Assembly (NCBI RefSeq): GCF_016808095.1
Contig: NC_068980.1
Location: 1,302,001 to 1,366,000 of the forward strand
Direction of reading: 5' to 3'
Source of the DNA: Vigna angularis
Taxonomy: Eukaryota; Streptophyta; Magnoliopsida; Fabales; Fabaceae
DNA length: 64,000 nucleotides
The translations under genes were made by a program, and so were the position numbers. The notes beneath the pieces are model-generated. The model made no database searches. It was not told where the DNA came from and saw only the letters and a list, made by a program, of their open reading frames with translations. Below are positions 49,501 through 62,155 of this stretch, one piece after another (the stretch's first letter is position 1; each line of letters begins with the position of its first letter).

Positions 49501-52035
49501 AAGTCTCACGTTGGTTACAGCCTCACATAAAGGTTCTATTCTTCACTGAAATCGTTCTTCTGAATTACAAATTTTTTTATACTAACTGGTTTCCATTCTT
49601 GTAGTGTTTCTCAAGATTTGGAGAAGTTGTTTTCACTCTAACTCGGTTTTTTCGAGATGTAGGAACTCAGTGTCCTACTAAGGCGCCTTTGTTAGAAGCT
49701 AAAAAGGAGGGTCAGTGTCTTCTAGTACTACATTATGTTGGTTATGTCATGATTTTGTTTGTATGCTTGTGGTTTTGCCTCAATTTTTTGATTGTTGGCA
49801 CTGAAATATTGTAAATTTGTTTCTTTAGAGCATGATGGGTATAGTTTATATCTGCTTTGTATGAATTAGCAGTTCAATTTGTTGTAAATCAGATTTTTTT
49901 TTTACAAGGATGGATGGGTGTTTTCTTTTTTATTAAAGCAGAGTGAAGGTAACCAACCTCCTATCTAGGATGAGAAAATACGAATTGCTTACAATGTGAT
50001 TTTGTGTATTGGATGATAAGAAGATACATGAATGGAGTTACATGATTAAATGGGCTTTGTCTTGTTCAAAATCAGCCAACTGTGGATAATACTGATATTG
50101 TTTGGTAACTCACTCCATGAAGCTGTTTCCTTTTCTCAAATTCTCTCGTTCCTTTGTTATCTGAACACAGCATTTTAGTTTGAAGTCCTCAATCAATGCA
50201 AATTTAATTTCTTTCAAGTGTAGCTTCCCTTCTTTTATATATTTATTTTCAATCCTTTTTCTACTGAAATGAATTAACTAGACCATTGCTGATGCAGGAA
50301 ATATAGGAGAAGTACCAGCATCAGAGCTGCACATGGAAAAACTTGTGTCACCTTTGGTAAGTCTTTGATCACGCATTGTAATGATGCTCATTTTTTTAAT
50401 CATATAACTTTTGGCCCTTCAGCTTGATAATCTTTTTTCTTGCAGACTACACCAATGGCTCAAAATTTCTCTTTGAAAGCTTCATCTTTTCTTGATACTA
50501 AAAATGGCCGTGCATCATTCCTAGGAGAAATTGTGCCGGCCAATCGCTCATCTCTGTCTTTTGACAATTGCAAGACTGTACATTGTAAAAGTTCAAGTGA
50601 TATTTCTGGCAAGGTTTTGCTTGGAAGGAAGACTCTTCTGTCACCAGAATGTGAGAGGGATGATTTGGCTGATAGTTATCAACCAGGTGAAAAATCAAAG
50701 GATACACCAGTAGCACCTTGTTCTTCCAGGAAGCGTAAATTTGTGGCAGGAGAGTATGACTTAAAGCAATATTTTGGAAATTCTAATGAGCATTCATCAT
50801 TGGGTACAAATTTTCTGAATCGTATAGCTCTCATTTCAATTTTTAATTATGTTAACTATGGTAAATGAGTAGATTTATGATATTGCTAGTCAAAACGCTC
50901 AGGGGTTGTAGATCTAAGAGATAAAGATGGTGTGACCTCCACCGGTGTTGAATTGACTAGACAAAAAGCCCATCTTCCTGCTGATTCTGTGCCTTCTGCT
51001 GGTGATGAAACCCAAGGATCAGTATTCCTTGCGCAGGTAGAGTTGTTATTTTTTATACATAAATTGTATGTAGCCTCCGAAGTAGGGAATGCAATAAGTG
51101 GAAATTACTGGAAGTAGAACTAATTCTTTTTATGGTTAAAGCCAATATGCAAGAAAATCAAATAAATTGTAGTTATAAACATGAGCTATACGGACAATCA
51201 GATTTTGATCATAATTTTGCACAAGTGCTCATAATTCTTACACAAGTCAAACTCAATTTATATTTCCAATTTATTTGCTGTTGTACACATATTCTTGGGT
51301 CAGTTTACATTAAATTTTTATCATATTTGTCATAATTATTGTTATCAACCCTCAAGAACATGGTGTTGCAATTTGATGTTCCTTTATATTGATATTGATG
51401 ACAAATTTAGTATGGATATTCTGTATAAATTGTGCCTTACAGGTTCGAGGTAAGCTCAGTGCTGCGGAATATATAGACTTCGTGGGTTGTATGAAGGCAC
51501 TCAAGACCAAAGCAATGAAAATTAGCGAAGTTTTACAGTGCATTTCTAGATTGTTCTCTGGACCTGATAGGCTACCTCTAGTTAAAAGGTATTCAAAAAA
51601 TTATAATATTTAAGCAACCTTTATGGTTTGAACTGTTGTCCTTGTTATATCATTCATCCCCAATCACTATGTCATTGAAAGTTCTTGATGTAGCATATAT
51701 CCTTGAAATTGGTTGCAATTCATGTAGCGTTATTGTGAAGTGTAATTGTAATGCATGAGCCAAGGCATTCGATATTCTCGCTGCAAAGTGTAAAATGGGG
51801 TATGTGAAAGAAAATGACTGATTCCTGCACTCTAGATTACCACCTAGACTACTTCCTTGCATGATCCCTTTTACTTGAACGAAATATATTTCAGATTTTG
51901 ATCACATTGAAATTTCCGATGTTGAATCATCTCTTGACCTTCGTCATCTTGTTTAACAGGTTCAAAGATTACATCCCAGCAAAATATCATTCCTTGTATG
52001 AGCAATATGTTGAAGAAAAAACATTAATCACGTGA
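40579..52035 (+). CDS. RTEL1: RTEL1-type FeS DEAH helicase
   Basis: Twenty-three exons: 40579-40680, 41852-42108, 42418-42569, 43579-43660, 43792-43939, 44156-44312, 44567-44850, 45004-45049, 46040-46184, 46269-46423, 47186-47277, 47362-47460, 47567-47635, 48538-48624, 48733-48792, 48878-48993, 49475-49532, 49605-49710, 50298-50356, 50446-50803, 50903-51036, 51443-51588, 51960-52035. All are GT-AG and give 995 residues in frame. Walker [10 protein letters not shown] is at 41-49, the FeS-cluster cysteines are probably C133, C154, C163 and C199, the DEAH box is at 242-245, and motif [11 protein letters not shown] is at 663-671. Residues about 923-988 resemble a harmonin-homology domain. RTEL1 unwinds D-loops and telomeric structures during replication and repair; the Arabidopsis protein protects telomeres and represses recombination. 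The C4C4 RING of vertebrate RTEL1 is absent. An NLS-like SRKRKF lies in exon 20. Confidence 0.95.
43078..43398. mobile_element. Foldback MITE-like element in RTEL1 intron 3
   Basis: AGAATGATTTATCTGGTCC at the left end is matched by the reverse complement of GGACCAAATAAATCATTCT at the right end. The two are about 320 bp apart. An internal inverted pair (ATGCATTTTAGTCC / GGGACTAATTGCAT) adds a second foldback. I could not define a clean target duplication, so the superfamily is open. Confidence 0.6.
45318..45592. mobile_element. TRIM-like pair of direct repeats in RTEL1 intron 8
   Basis: Two diverged direct repeats lie at about 45318-45429 and 45502-45592. Each begins TGTT, has GAAGTCCCACA a few bases in, shares GGCAxCTTxGCTTAATG and CAATTGGTTTTA, and ends in CA. 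A segment of only about 72 bp separates them. Short LTR-like repeats around a tiny interior suggest a terminal-repeat retrotransposon in miniature. Flanking ATTAT (45313-45317) and TTTAT (45593-45597) match at 4 of 5 bases. No clear primer-binding site was seen. Confidence 0.5.
47762..48339 (+). mobile_element. Solo LTR (578 bp) in RTEL1 intron 13
   Basis: The element starts TGATAGGATA and ends CGTAACA (TG...CA). It is flanked by an identical 5-bp duplication, CTATA, at 47757-47761 and 48340-48344. It contains a TATA-like TATAAATA at 48098-48105 and a polyadenylation signal AATAAA at 48234-48239, the expected LTR order. A three-copy 41-bp tandem repeat lies inside it. There is no internal domain or second LTR, so it is a recombined solo LTR of a retrotransposon, superfamily unassigned. 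Confidence 0.85.
47940..48062. repeat. Three 41-bp tandem repeats inside the solo LTR
   Basis: The units are 47940-47980, 47981-48021 and 48022-48062, all with the phase TTATTCTAGGGAAATATTTT followed by ATTTAGAACAATATTC. The third copy is the most diverged, changing at CTAGGG and at its end. Confidence 0.88.
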
Positions 52036-52533
52036 AGAGTTCTTGAAGGTGCCCTTCTTGTGACTATCGTGTGATAATTTGTCCAGTTAAAACTGGCTAT
52101 CTCTTAAGTCTTAACATCTTTCTTGGATTGTTATTAAAGACTTGGAAAGGAATGAGTATTAGTACATGGCATAACAAGACTAGGAATGAGGAGACACATG
52201 AAGAACAAGATTAGGAATGAGGATATACATGAAAAATATATAAATTAGATTGGTATTTCTTCACTCATTGTTTAATAGAGAAGATACTTTCAGAAGTGTT
52301 TGCTTCAGGAGTATTAACTTCGAACAGATTATTCATTGGACGCATGTATACTTCATAGCATTTAACGTGACAAACATGTTGAAATGAGGCTTGAGATTTG
52401 ATGATGGCCTAGGTGGATCAACAGCAAATGATATATTTAGGAATCAATTCATCAAAAGAATGGTCAGTGAATTTTTTTTAGGGCCAGAAAATTCAAGTCC
52501 CTTGGAATGGATCCCCATATCTCTCTCACTCAC

Positions 52534-52534
52534 A

Positions 52535-52602
<68 letters not shown>
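52534..52602. repeat. Compound (CT)n(AT)n microsatellite
   Basis: About 27 bp of CT repeat run directly into about 42 bp of AT repeat. Confidence 0.96.
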
Positions 52603-52605
<3 letters not shown>

Positions 52606-52934
52606 TTGGGTGTGGGGTCAAGTCTTCGTATCCAATTACTCAGTCTCTAAATGTTCACTCACAAGTGTAAGTTCTGTCTAGTCTGAAAAGCTTCTCATGT
52701 GTCCAAACTGCTCTAATGGTATCTAGAAAAGGTATCCTGATGTTAAAGTTAGGTCAACTTAGGCAAAAAACAATAAATGTTGTAATCAATGCATAACTTA
52801 CCTCTTTACTTCAAACCACTATTTATAGATTTTGTGATGGTTTTTTTTCTTTTATTAAAGTTGGCCTAATTACGGTCCAAATATGATTAGTTATGATTTA
52901 ACCTTAAGTAAAACGGTTTTGGAGTTAATATACT

Positions 52935-53250
52935 TTGGTCATGTTTAGATCGTATGGTTTGGTGATTGGCTGTTTGATATGTTGTCTTGGTCATGTTTAG
53001 ACCGTTCAGGTTGATGACTTGTTATCCAGTCTGTTAGTTGATCGCTCAGATTGGTAATTGTTATCGGCTTGGTAGTTGACCATCTGGGTGATGGCTTGCC
53101 ATCCAGTCATTAATTGACCGTTCGGATTGGTAATTGTTGTTAGCTTGGTAGTTGACCGTCTGGGTTGATGACTTGTCGTCTGGTTTGTTAATTGATCTCC
53201 CAAGTTGGTAATTGTCGCTTGCTTGATAGTTGACCTTTCGATTTGTGGTT
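52935..53250. repeat. Degenerate minisatellite, 76-78-bp units
   Basis: The phrase GTAGTTGACC starts at 53072 and 53148 and recurs as ATAGTTGACC at 53226, giving unit lengths of 76 and 78 bp. A further diverged unit precedes 53072. Each unit carries GATGxCTTG, ATTGATC/ATTGACC and TTGGTAATTGT blocks. Just upstream, TTGGTCATGTTTAGA occurs twice, at 52935 and 52987. Confidence 0.8.
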
Positions 53251-55104
53251 AACCTAACAGTCATACAGTACAATATATATTATCAAACACTACTCATAGT
53301 AACAGACTTTCTTGTGGTACCTTTCGAAGTTGTGCTTTGAGAGGAAATGAATTGTTTTTTTTATCATTAATTTTCTTTAGTCTTCATGGATTTGTTTGTA
53401 CATAGGTCTACATGAAATTGGTGAATAGTGATTGAATACAATAATAATTTACTACGTCTTTTTACTTCTAATAATTACTAATGCAGATCGAGTTTGATTG
53501 TCAGAATATTTATTATGTTAAAAATGCATTTATGATTTGTCAAAATATTTATTATCTATATGTGGTGTTACTGTGACAACTTGCAAAGAGTTCAACTTCT
53601 CTTCAACCAAAGTGTGCATTATTTGGTGCTCGGAAATCATATCTTAACCCATACAAGTATATATTCATTTACCTTAACTGTTATAAATATTCACTGCTTT
53701 TATTGATGAATATTTTCTATTGAAAAACTTAATTGGTTGAATAATCGATTTTTTTTCCTTCGGGACATATAAGTTGACACAATGCTTGAGTTAAAAATAG
53801 TTTAGTGCAATGCTAGCTACGATATATCTAAACACAATGATAGTTATTTTTTTGATAATATTGAGATGTTTGATAGTAACAATTTGTTTGAGTTCATGTT
53901 GCAATGACCTATTTGTTATCACTTATGAGTAATCATTTATGAAAACAACACTGAATGCTTTAAAGTGAGAGTTTTAGCAAATCTTGAAATGTCATGAATA
54001 ATGATTGTTGTTCATTTATTTGACAGTTATTTTGAAATGTCAATGAATAAATAATAAAAAGGAACAACCTTTTATGTTTTTATGTTCAAAAGTTTTTTTT
54101 TTGTTTGAAACATTCTCCCTTTTATCTATATAAAGACACTTTCAGTTTTTGTTTTTCTTTACCATTTTATTCTTTTTTAGGATTTTATTTTATCTCTCAA
54201 TTTAATTGTCCTCTTCATCTTAATATTCCAAGAACAATTAGGTATGTCATTCTTTCCTTTTTACCTTTTCTTTTTATCATATCTAGTTCATCTTGAGTTT
54301 AAATGATAAGACTTTTAAGTTATTCATGGTTGCCAGTGACGTCATACTTATAAGAGAAGATTATAATAATGATGATAGTATTGTGGTTTCAATATTCATC
54401 GAAAGTATTTTGGTAAGAAATGTCACGAGAGAAAATGTAGTACTTTTAGTATATGATAAGGTTGGGATGACCTTTTAATTTCTTTAAGGGTAAGAGAAAA
54501 ACCTCATGCTGATCGTATTCTTGGTAGATGTTATGCACGTATAAAATTATATGATCTTAAAGGTCTATAAATTTGTCTTTATGTCACAGGCTTATATGTG
54601 CGCCTATGTAAAGTAGCGTTCGTATATTGTGCATTGTTTTTTCAACTATCGTTTTGCATCTGACTATCACCATTTCCTAATTCTTGAGTTTATTAAGATA
54701 ATACAAGTCATCTGAGTTTTCAGACATTGTTGGCTTATATACAAAGCGAAAAACTTCTTACGATAATAGCAGGGAACAAATGATAGACAATTTCACACAG
54801 CGAATCTCACTAAACCACAAAACTACAATGCTTAAGCGATAAGCAAGTGCACGCATTTTTATTAACAAAATACAAATTATTTAATTATGGTACAACTTAC
54901 GGCATGTGAAGCCTAGGGGAAAATTACACTTCAAAAAAACAGTTCAAAAATCAAACACATGATCTTCTTTAAATCTCGTCCGATGAAATATTTTAGGCAT
55001 GCTTTTTCCAACAAGAGTTTTTCTTGATAAACTCTTGAGGCATAACTCCCACTGGACATAAATTTAACTGTTATTATTGCTTTCGGAATAAACTAAAATT
55101 GATG

Positions 55105-56010
55105 TTACAGAGAGGACCCAAATCCTAACGTTACGTTTTTGGTCACACTCCTAACAGTTCGAACGCTACGTGGCTTGTCGGAAGGTGGTTCAGAATTACT
55201 CCGACGGATGGCGGTGATGAGATCGACGAAAGCACCGAGGATGAACTTATGCGATTTTTTGTGGTTGAGATTAAGGTAAGAAAACAAGAGCTCCTCCATG
55301 AAATCCCAATCAACCACCCCTTCATGGTTGTTCACCATTTCTTGCATGGAACGTCTGAAATCGTCGTAAGGGCTGGTGGAGTGCGTCAAGAGAGCGATGC
55401 TATCATCCGGAAGCGCGTTATCCGCACTCTCCTTCTCGTAAGAACCGGAAGACGAAACGTCGTAGAGGGTTGAGACAGTTGACACCGATCCTACTTCGTC
55501 ACTGGTTGCTGTATTAATGGTGGTGTTTGTGAGAGCGTCCTCCACCAGTGACCCAGAGAACCCAGGCTTCACAAAGAACAGGGTGGACCCACGAACATCA
55601 CGCGGCGATGTTGTTTCTACCGCTTCGTGGTTTTGGTCGTCACCTTCGAAGACCCTTTTGGTGTTTAAGGTTTCATCGTCGTCTTTGAGGTACAAAGACT
55701 TGAAATTCTCTAGGAGAAAACGATCAACATCTGCTAAGGTGGCTGCATCGTCCTTGCGGTGGTTATTGTTGTTGTTATTACGAACAACGTGTTCTTGATG
55801 ATGACGACGACGACGAGAAGGTTCGTTTGTAGCACTGTACAAGGCAAAGGAAGGTGTCCTAGGATGTTTGCAACCAGACAGAATCCAGTTCTTAGAGGGT
55901 AATCGGATTTGAGGACGAGGGCTTTTGATTTTGAAGAGGTAATCTCGAATTTTCTTGGGCATGGTTCTTGTCGCTATAGCTAGTTGATGGAAATCAGAAT
56001 CATACTTCAT
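55105..56010 (-). CDS. OVATE family protein, OFP14-like
   Basis: A single-exon gene of 301 residues from the first ATG. The second in-frame ATG (55962, residue 17) begins MPKKIRDYLFKIKSP, which is how OFP14-type proteins start. It may be the real initiator, giving 285 residues. The OVATE domain is at residues about 216-270 (DDFRRSMQEMV, WDFMEELLFSYLNLN, FILGAFVDLI). The middle is Asn-, Arg- and Ser-rich and probably disordered. OFPs are plant transcriptional repressors that bind TALE homeodomain proteins and influence organ shape and cell elongation. The assignment to OFP14 rests on the start sequence and on its place next to RTEL1, as in Arabidopsis At1g79950/At1g79960. A TATA-like TATTTATA (minus strand) lies at 56064-56057. 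Confidence 0.93.
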   Translation of the reverse strand: MKYDSDFHQLAIATRTMPKKIRDYLFKIKSPRPQIRLPSKNWILSGCKHPRTPSFALYSATNEPSRRRRHHQEHVVRNNNNNNHRKDDAATLADVDRFLLENFKSLYLKDDDETLNTKRVFEGDDQNHEAVETTSPRDVRGSTLFFVKPGFSGSLVEDALTNTTINTATSDEVGSVSTVSTLYDVSSSGSYEKESADNALPDDSIALLTHSTSPYDDFRRSMQEMVNNHEGVVDWDFMEELLFSYLNLNHKKSHKFILGAFVDLITAIRRSNSEPPSDKPRSVRTVRSVTKNVTLGFGSSL

Positions 56011-57229
56011 ATAATGATAATGAACTATGAGTGAGTTTGATGGAAGGGAATGTGTGTATAAATAAAAGGGACATGGGAAAGAGAGAAAGAGGGAAAGAGG
56101 GATGGATTAATTTATTCAATGCTATGCGTGACACCAAAATATACGTTCAAAATGTAGATTTATTAAATGAATTTGGTTAGGGGAGAATTTGGTGAAACGC
56201 ATGGACTTAGAATCATGCGTCTTGCCAAATTCAATTGAAAAGTAGTATAATTTCTTGAACATAATCATCATCTTTTTACCACTTCTGACTTTGCCATCCA
56301 CAAACTATGGCGGACATCGTGTGTTGTTTATCTCTTTGTTTTCTACTTCGATACGTGCCAGAGAATGAGAGTATTGGTCAAAACAGCCATGATACTTCTT
56401 TTTGGAGTCAATGCATCACTAACTTAGAATTTTTGTCTCGCATTATATAACTTCAGAAGATAAAGAAACTCACTAATTAGCATTGATGGTGAAGTTAGTA
56501 TTGTAATAGGTAACGCTTATGTTTCTTTAACTTATTCTTCGTCAAAATTTAATGTTCTTGGTTCGAGTTGAAACTATATTAAATACAACAAACATCAACC
56601 TTAAATAAATGTTGAAGGATACACTGTTTTTGTTATCTGTAATTTTAAAAAGTAATTATCTTTTAAAGTCAAGTGTTAATACATGTGATGATTTTAAAAT
56701 TTAAGACAATACTAATTATTATTTTTCTAAATTATATCCTTATTCGGAAAAGGATAATATATAAGGTATTAAGGTCAAAGTAAAATATGAGAAAAATAAA
56801 AAGTACCAAGAAATTATGAATAAAATAAAATAGTGGTACTGTGATAACATAAATAAATGTTTATGATTTTTTATTAGTTTTTTTTATTCTGGTGAAGTAT
56901 CTATGTTTATTTATAAAATTTAAGAATTGATTATAATTTTGATAAGTTTTTCGAGAGGATTTATTAGAAAGATTTATTGAGATATGAATATAAGGAATTG
57001 ACGTTGTTTTTAATAATAATAATAAAATTTGTAAGACATAAGTTTATTTATATTTTTTCTTATATGGTGTTAGTATGAGATATGTGATGTTTCTACTTAA
57101 TGTTTAACTTATTCTCATATTTAGATTTTTAATAATTTATGTCTTAAGTGTGATTCTCTTTTACATTGATAAATTCTTTTATTTGTAGTGTCATTCATTA
57201 TAATGGGAGACATTTGTCTGAATTCTTCA

Positions 57230-57850
57230 TTAATAAGACTTTTGATATGAGGACCGAGCAATCAACAAAATTAATTGACTGGTCTTTAAAAGGGGATTTA
57301 TTGAGAGATTCAACACTAATGAAACATTAACATGATTTCCAACAAAACTTATAAGATAATAATTTTTATGGATATTATTCTTTACATAATGCTCAATTTT
57401 TTCATTTCTACTTAATGTCTCCCTCGAACTAATCACGAGTATCTCACTACTGACTCTACTTGTACGAAGACTATCGTCGATGGGTGTTTTGAGGAAATTT
57501 ACAGGGAGATTCAACATGACATAAGTCCAACTCACATAAGAAATTAACATTACTTCCAATTCAAAAACTTAATAAAATAAATTTATATGAATCTTTTCAA
57601 AGAACTCACAAGGAAGATTCAACACTTGAATTCCTAACAATCCCCTCTCAGTTCCTTCACATTTTTACTCGTCTGAGCCATAATTAAGATGAATCAATAA
57701 TTCTATTATCGAAAATGAATGCTTCAAGGAAATTTACTGAAAAGATACTAATAAGATATTAACTAAACTCACGTAAATATTGACATCACTTAAAATCTAA
57801 AACCTTAAAAAAATCAATTTATGAGTATTTTTCTTTGTAAGTTGATTAAT
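57230..57850. repeat. Cluster of degenerate dispersed-repeat fragments
   Basis: Several diverged copies of a module recur at about 57290-57370, 57480-57570, 57600-57640 and 57715-57810. The module contains AGATTCAACA or equivalent, CTCACATAA/CTCACGTAA, ATTAACAT or ATTGACAT, and a TTAATAAAATxAATTTATATGA-like tail split by changes. The module resembles the repeats flanking the MITE in SULTR3;4 intron 7. The family is not identified. Confidence 0.5.
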
Positions 57851-60800
57851 TTTTACTATTAGAGTTAATACTTAATCCACACTTGATTCCAATTAAATTT
57901 GAATCAAATTTCACTTAAACTAAAACTATAGTTAGGTCTTTGTAAAAATATACTAGAAACATAAATGTTATTATTATCTAATTTTACTTTTAAAGTTTAT
58001 TATGAGACTACTATAAGCTATTAAACATTAATAGTATTCCAAAAATAAGTAGACAAAAAACCTATTTTAATAATTTAAAAAGAGGAATTCATACCGGTCA
58101 AATTATCCTATTTAATAATATTTGTAATTTAACTATTTAGTATTACGGTATTAATTTAACGATTGCAAAAATTCAATTTTAAATAAATAAAACATCTATA
58201 ATTATGTAACTATACTCAAATTTAATTATAAATTTAATAAATACTTTAATACACGTTAATTGAATTATTTAATACAGTATTTAAATTGTATAAAAATATG
58301 TAAACTTAATCTACTTGCTAAAAATATATCCCATCATAGCTTTTAATACACTGGTAACGTATCTTAATGACCAACTTATACTTTTAGTCTTATATATAAG
58401 TTTCAGTTTATTTATTTATTTTTTAAATATTTTTATCATATATATACTAAATTGTATCAATTTAGTTTTCTAAAAAGAACTATTGTTTTCAATTCAATTT
58501 TAAGAGAGGATTTTGAGTACTCTTTTAATAATTCAGGACATGTATTTTTTTTTATTAGATTTACTAATGAAAACTACGAATATTTATGCGTAGACAGAAA
58601 AAAATTGACTATAAATGATTAAAAAAATTGGTATTTGATTTTTTTTTTAATTTCTTATGTTTGTGCCCGTTGTTTTACACAATTTCTATCATGACTTTAT
58701 TTTATTTTATTTGAACAATAGATGGATTTTATGTAAGTGTATTTATCATTACAAGTTGAACATAATATTAATTACTTTTATAAAATATTAATTACTTTTA
58801 TAAAATATTTTAAAATTTTTATACAGCTTAAATTTTTTTTCTTACTTACTTTTATTAAATATTATGAGTATTTATGCTTATAAAGAGATGAAAATTTTAA
58901 AAACTATTACTAATTAGGTTAATTTAGTATACCGGTAATATTTTTTAAAAATTCAACTAAATTAATTATTTTTATTAGTGCCTATAACTATGTTAGAATA
59001 GCTTACATTAAGGATTATAGGGAATACTTTAAAATATCCACTGCTTAATATCTAAAAGATAAAGATTAAATTGAAATTTAGAAAAAAAAATAAAGGAAAT
59101 AAACTAAAACTTATACATAATATAAGGCAGCCTCAATAAACGTGCTGGTAGTCAATTAATAAATTTTTAATGATTAATTCAAAGCACTAAAAGATCAACA
59201 ATGCTACATGAAAACAAATAGTTCTGAATAATTAATATTTTCAAGCTTTTAACGTATGGTTTTTATTTCACTAATTACTTGATTTAGGGAACTATTAAGT
59301 ATTTAATTAGAAGTTTTAGTCAATCACCTGTAGCGTTCCACGTGTGGGCCAAGACAAGTTAACCACTGAATGCAAATTTCAGTCAGGGAGACTTCACAGA
59401 GATAATTAATTTTGTATATATATTTTATTAAAACGGATGTGAAATAATTTAATCATAAAAATTAAAATAAATAATAAAATAAATATTAATATATATATTT
59501 ATTAATATAATAAAAAAGATTCTAATTACATTAATTTTAATTTTTTAAATTTTATTTGAATTTTATTAAAGGTTAAGTATTTCATTTTTAATAATTATTG
59601 TAACATTGGACAACTCATTCATAATTTTAAATCTATAACAAAAAAATTAAAATTATTATAATTATATATTATTGAATTCATATTTTTACTATGCACGTAA
59701 TACTTACTAAAGAATAAATATACAATTAATTAAATTTTTATATGAAAAATTTATTTTTCTATTGAATAAAAATAAAATAAGTTAACTTATAATATTGTAT
59801 GGATTATTTATTCAAAAAAATATAATTAATTTATTAATATTAATAATGTGGATGAGAAAGTAGTATAAAATCTATAAGTAGGTAATTATTAAATTATTAG
59901 GAAGCTAAAGCACAGTCCTAATATGAGAGCACGAAGCACGCTGCTGCTGCTGCTGCTGCAAGTTGTCAAATGCTAACAGTTGTTGTTGCCATTGCCATGC
60001 CATCTTCCTCAATTCTTGGTGTTGGGATACATCACAGACGACAACAAGTTGGATCGAATGGATAGTATTTATTTGTTATTCTATCGGTAACAAAAATTTT
60101 TATTTATTATCTTTTCTATTATTTATTGGATATTTATTTAAAAAAATATTTATAGATATTTTAAAATTTATGAGTATATGTAGATTTTTGCATATATTTA
60201 AAAAGTAATATTTTATAATTTTTAAAATAAAATGTAAATAAAATTAAAAATAAAATATAATATAAATTTAATTTTAAATAACTTTAATTTAATAAAATAT
60301 AAAATAATTTTAATTTTAATTAAATTTAACTTAATAAAATATAAATTTAATTTTAATTTTAATTTTTTAAGATTAATTAATACTATGTAGATGTAATATA
60401 ATACCTACACCAAATTGAGATAAAAATTTGTTTTAAAAAATTAATATTCTTTAAAAGTATGGTTAAATAATAATACATAAGTGAATTTATTATATAATCT
60501 ATTATCGAATCTTTATTTATTTACATGCTTTTTTATGTTTTTAGTGAGAAAAAGATATTAAAGATTCCACGTCATATAAAAATATAAATAAATTATAGTA
60601 TATTGTCATATATAAATCCTACTTTACTAAATCTACTATTCATAAAAAATATACTATTTTATCTAATACAAGTTTTTTTTTTAATTTAATATATTTAAAT
60701 AATATTTATTTGCAATATTAACCGTATGTTTGGAGGAGATAATGTAATAAATTTATTTATTTATTTAATGAATTCAAATTTTTTTAAAACAAAATTTAAA

Positions 60801-61009
60801 TTTCACAAATATATTTTTTCTATTAAAATTTGATTCATGTTGTATGGACAAGTTCTAACTTATTATTAAATAAGTTTTTATCTTGTTGTCTAAGAAAACT
60901 CGATTCAAAAGTTTTTTCTTTAAGTGAATTAAGTTACGGACAACAAGTAGGTTTGATTTCATTATAAGACTTTCATTAACTTATAAATACAAAACATTTA
61001 GCATGGGCA

Positions 61010-61330
61010 GAAAATTCAACTGAGTCAATCCATGTTGAAGGTCAAATTAAGTCGGCTTAGACTAAAGGTTAGGATGAATCGGTCCAATATGAACTCGAGC
61101 GAAGTCGACTTAGGTTAAAGGGTAAAGTCTTCAACCCATGATAACTGGGCTCTATCCTTCGGTCTGCATTGACTCGACACAATTCTTTGATTGGTTGACT
61201 CAAGTCAACTTTTAGTCTGAACTGACATGACTTGACCTTCAACCGTGCTGACTTTGATTGACCTTCAATTAGAATTTTCGACTCAATATAACTCAACTCA
61301 ATTGACTTGACTCAACCTTCGACACAAGTC
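61010..61330. repeat. GACTTGA/TCAAGTC-rich degenerate repeat patch
   Basis: Short motifs GACTTGA, GTCGACTTAG, TTGACTCAA and ACTCAACTC recur many times in both orientations over about 320 bp. The GC content is higher than in the surroundings. No clean unit length or coding capacity was found. It may be a decayed transposon segment. Confidence 0.4.
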
Positions 61331-62081
61331 TAATATTCGATTTACAGCGACTTAGCTCGAATTTCAAATTAGATTGATTATTTTGATTTTTGTTAATCTT
61401 TTGATGTTGTGGGTTATATTTTACATGAAGTGTCTTATTTTATAAACTTTTTTGTCTTCAACCCATGTTGAGCACACGTATTAAAAAAAATTATTAAATA
61501 TTATTTTATTTTTAAATAAAATTTTAGCTTTAAAAAAATTTAAATATTATATATTTCAATTTTTTTTAAATCAAACATCAAGATAAAGGTGTAGATGACA
61601 TTTAATAACATAACATGCAATACAATCGTGTGAATGTTTGGTTCAAGTGAAATAGCAGTTATGCATGTTAAACAAATATTTTAGAGGTGTCTATTGGAGA
61701 TATAGTATATTAAAATTAAAAAATTAATTTTATTTATATATTAATCTATATGTGTGGAAAAAAAAATTTGGAAGGACCAAATGCCCTCAATGTGAAGTTA
61801 GCTGGGCCACTGCGACAGAGAGTGGAGAGTAGATGGCTAAAGTTGGGTCTTATTTCTACAACTACTATGGTGTTTTTAAAATATATTAATTTTGATATAT
61901 GATTTTTTTAATGTATTCTAAAACATTAAAATTAAAATACACATATGTATTATAAAGAAAAGTAACTTAAAACTCATCAGAGAATTCTTTTTTTTTTTTT
62001 TTCATGAGATGAGTTTTCCAAACTGCCATATGACAGTCCCAAGGTTGGCTGTTATAAAGTATTTCTCATGGTAGTGGTGAA

Positions 62082-62082
62082 T

Positions 62083-62152
<70 letters not shown>
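62082..62152. repeat. Compound (AC)n(AT)n microsatellite
   Basis: About 18 bp of AC repeat pass directly into about 53 bp of AT repeat. Confidence 0.96.

Positions 62153-62155
<3 letters not shown>

Larger units (their letters stand above)
52036..55104. other. Intergenic region between RTEL1 and the OFP gene (convergent)
   Basis: It holds the expected RTEL1 3' UTR, a compound (CT)n(AT)n microsatellite at 52534-52602 and a degenerate 76-78-bp tandem repeat array at about 52935-53250. No further gene was seen. Confidence 0.6.
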
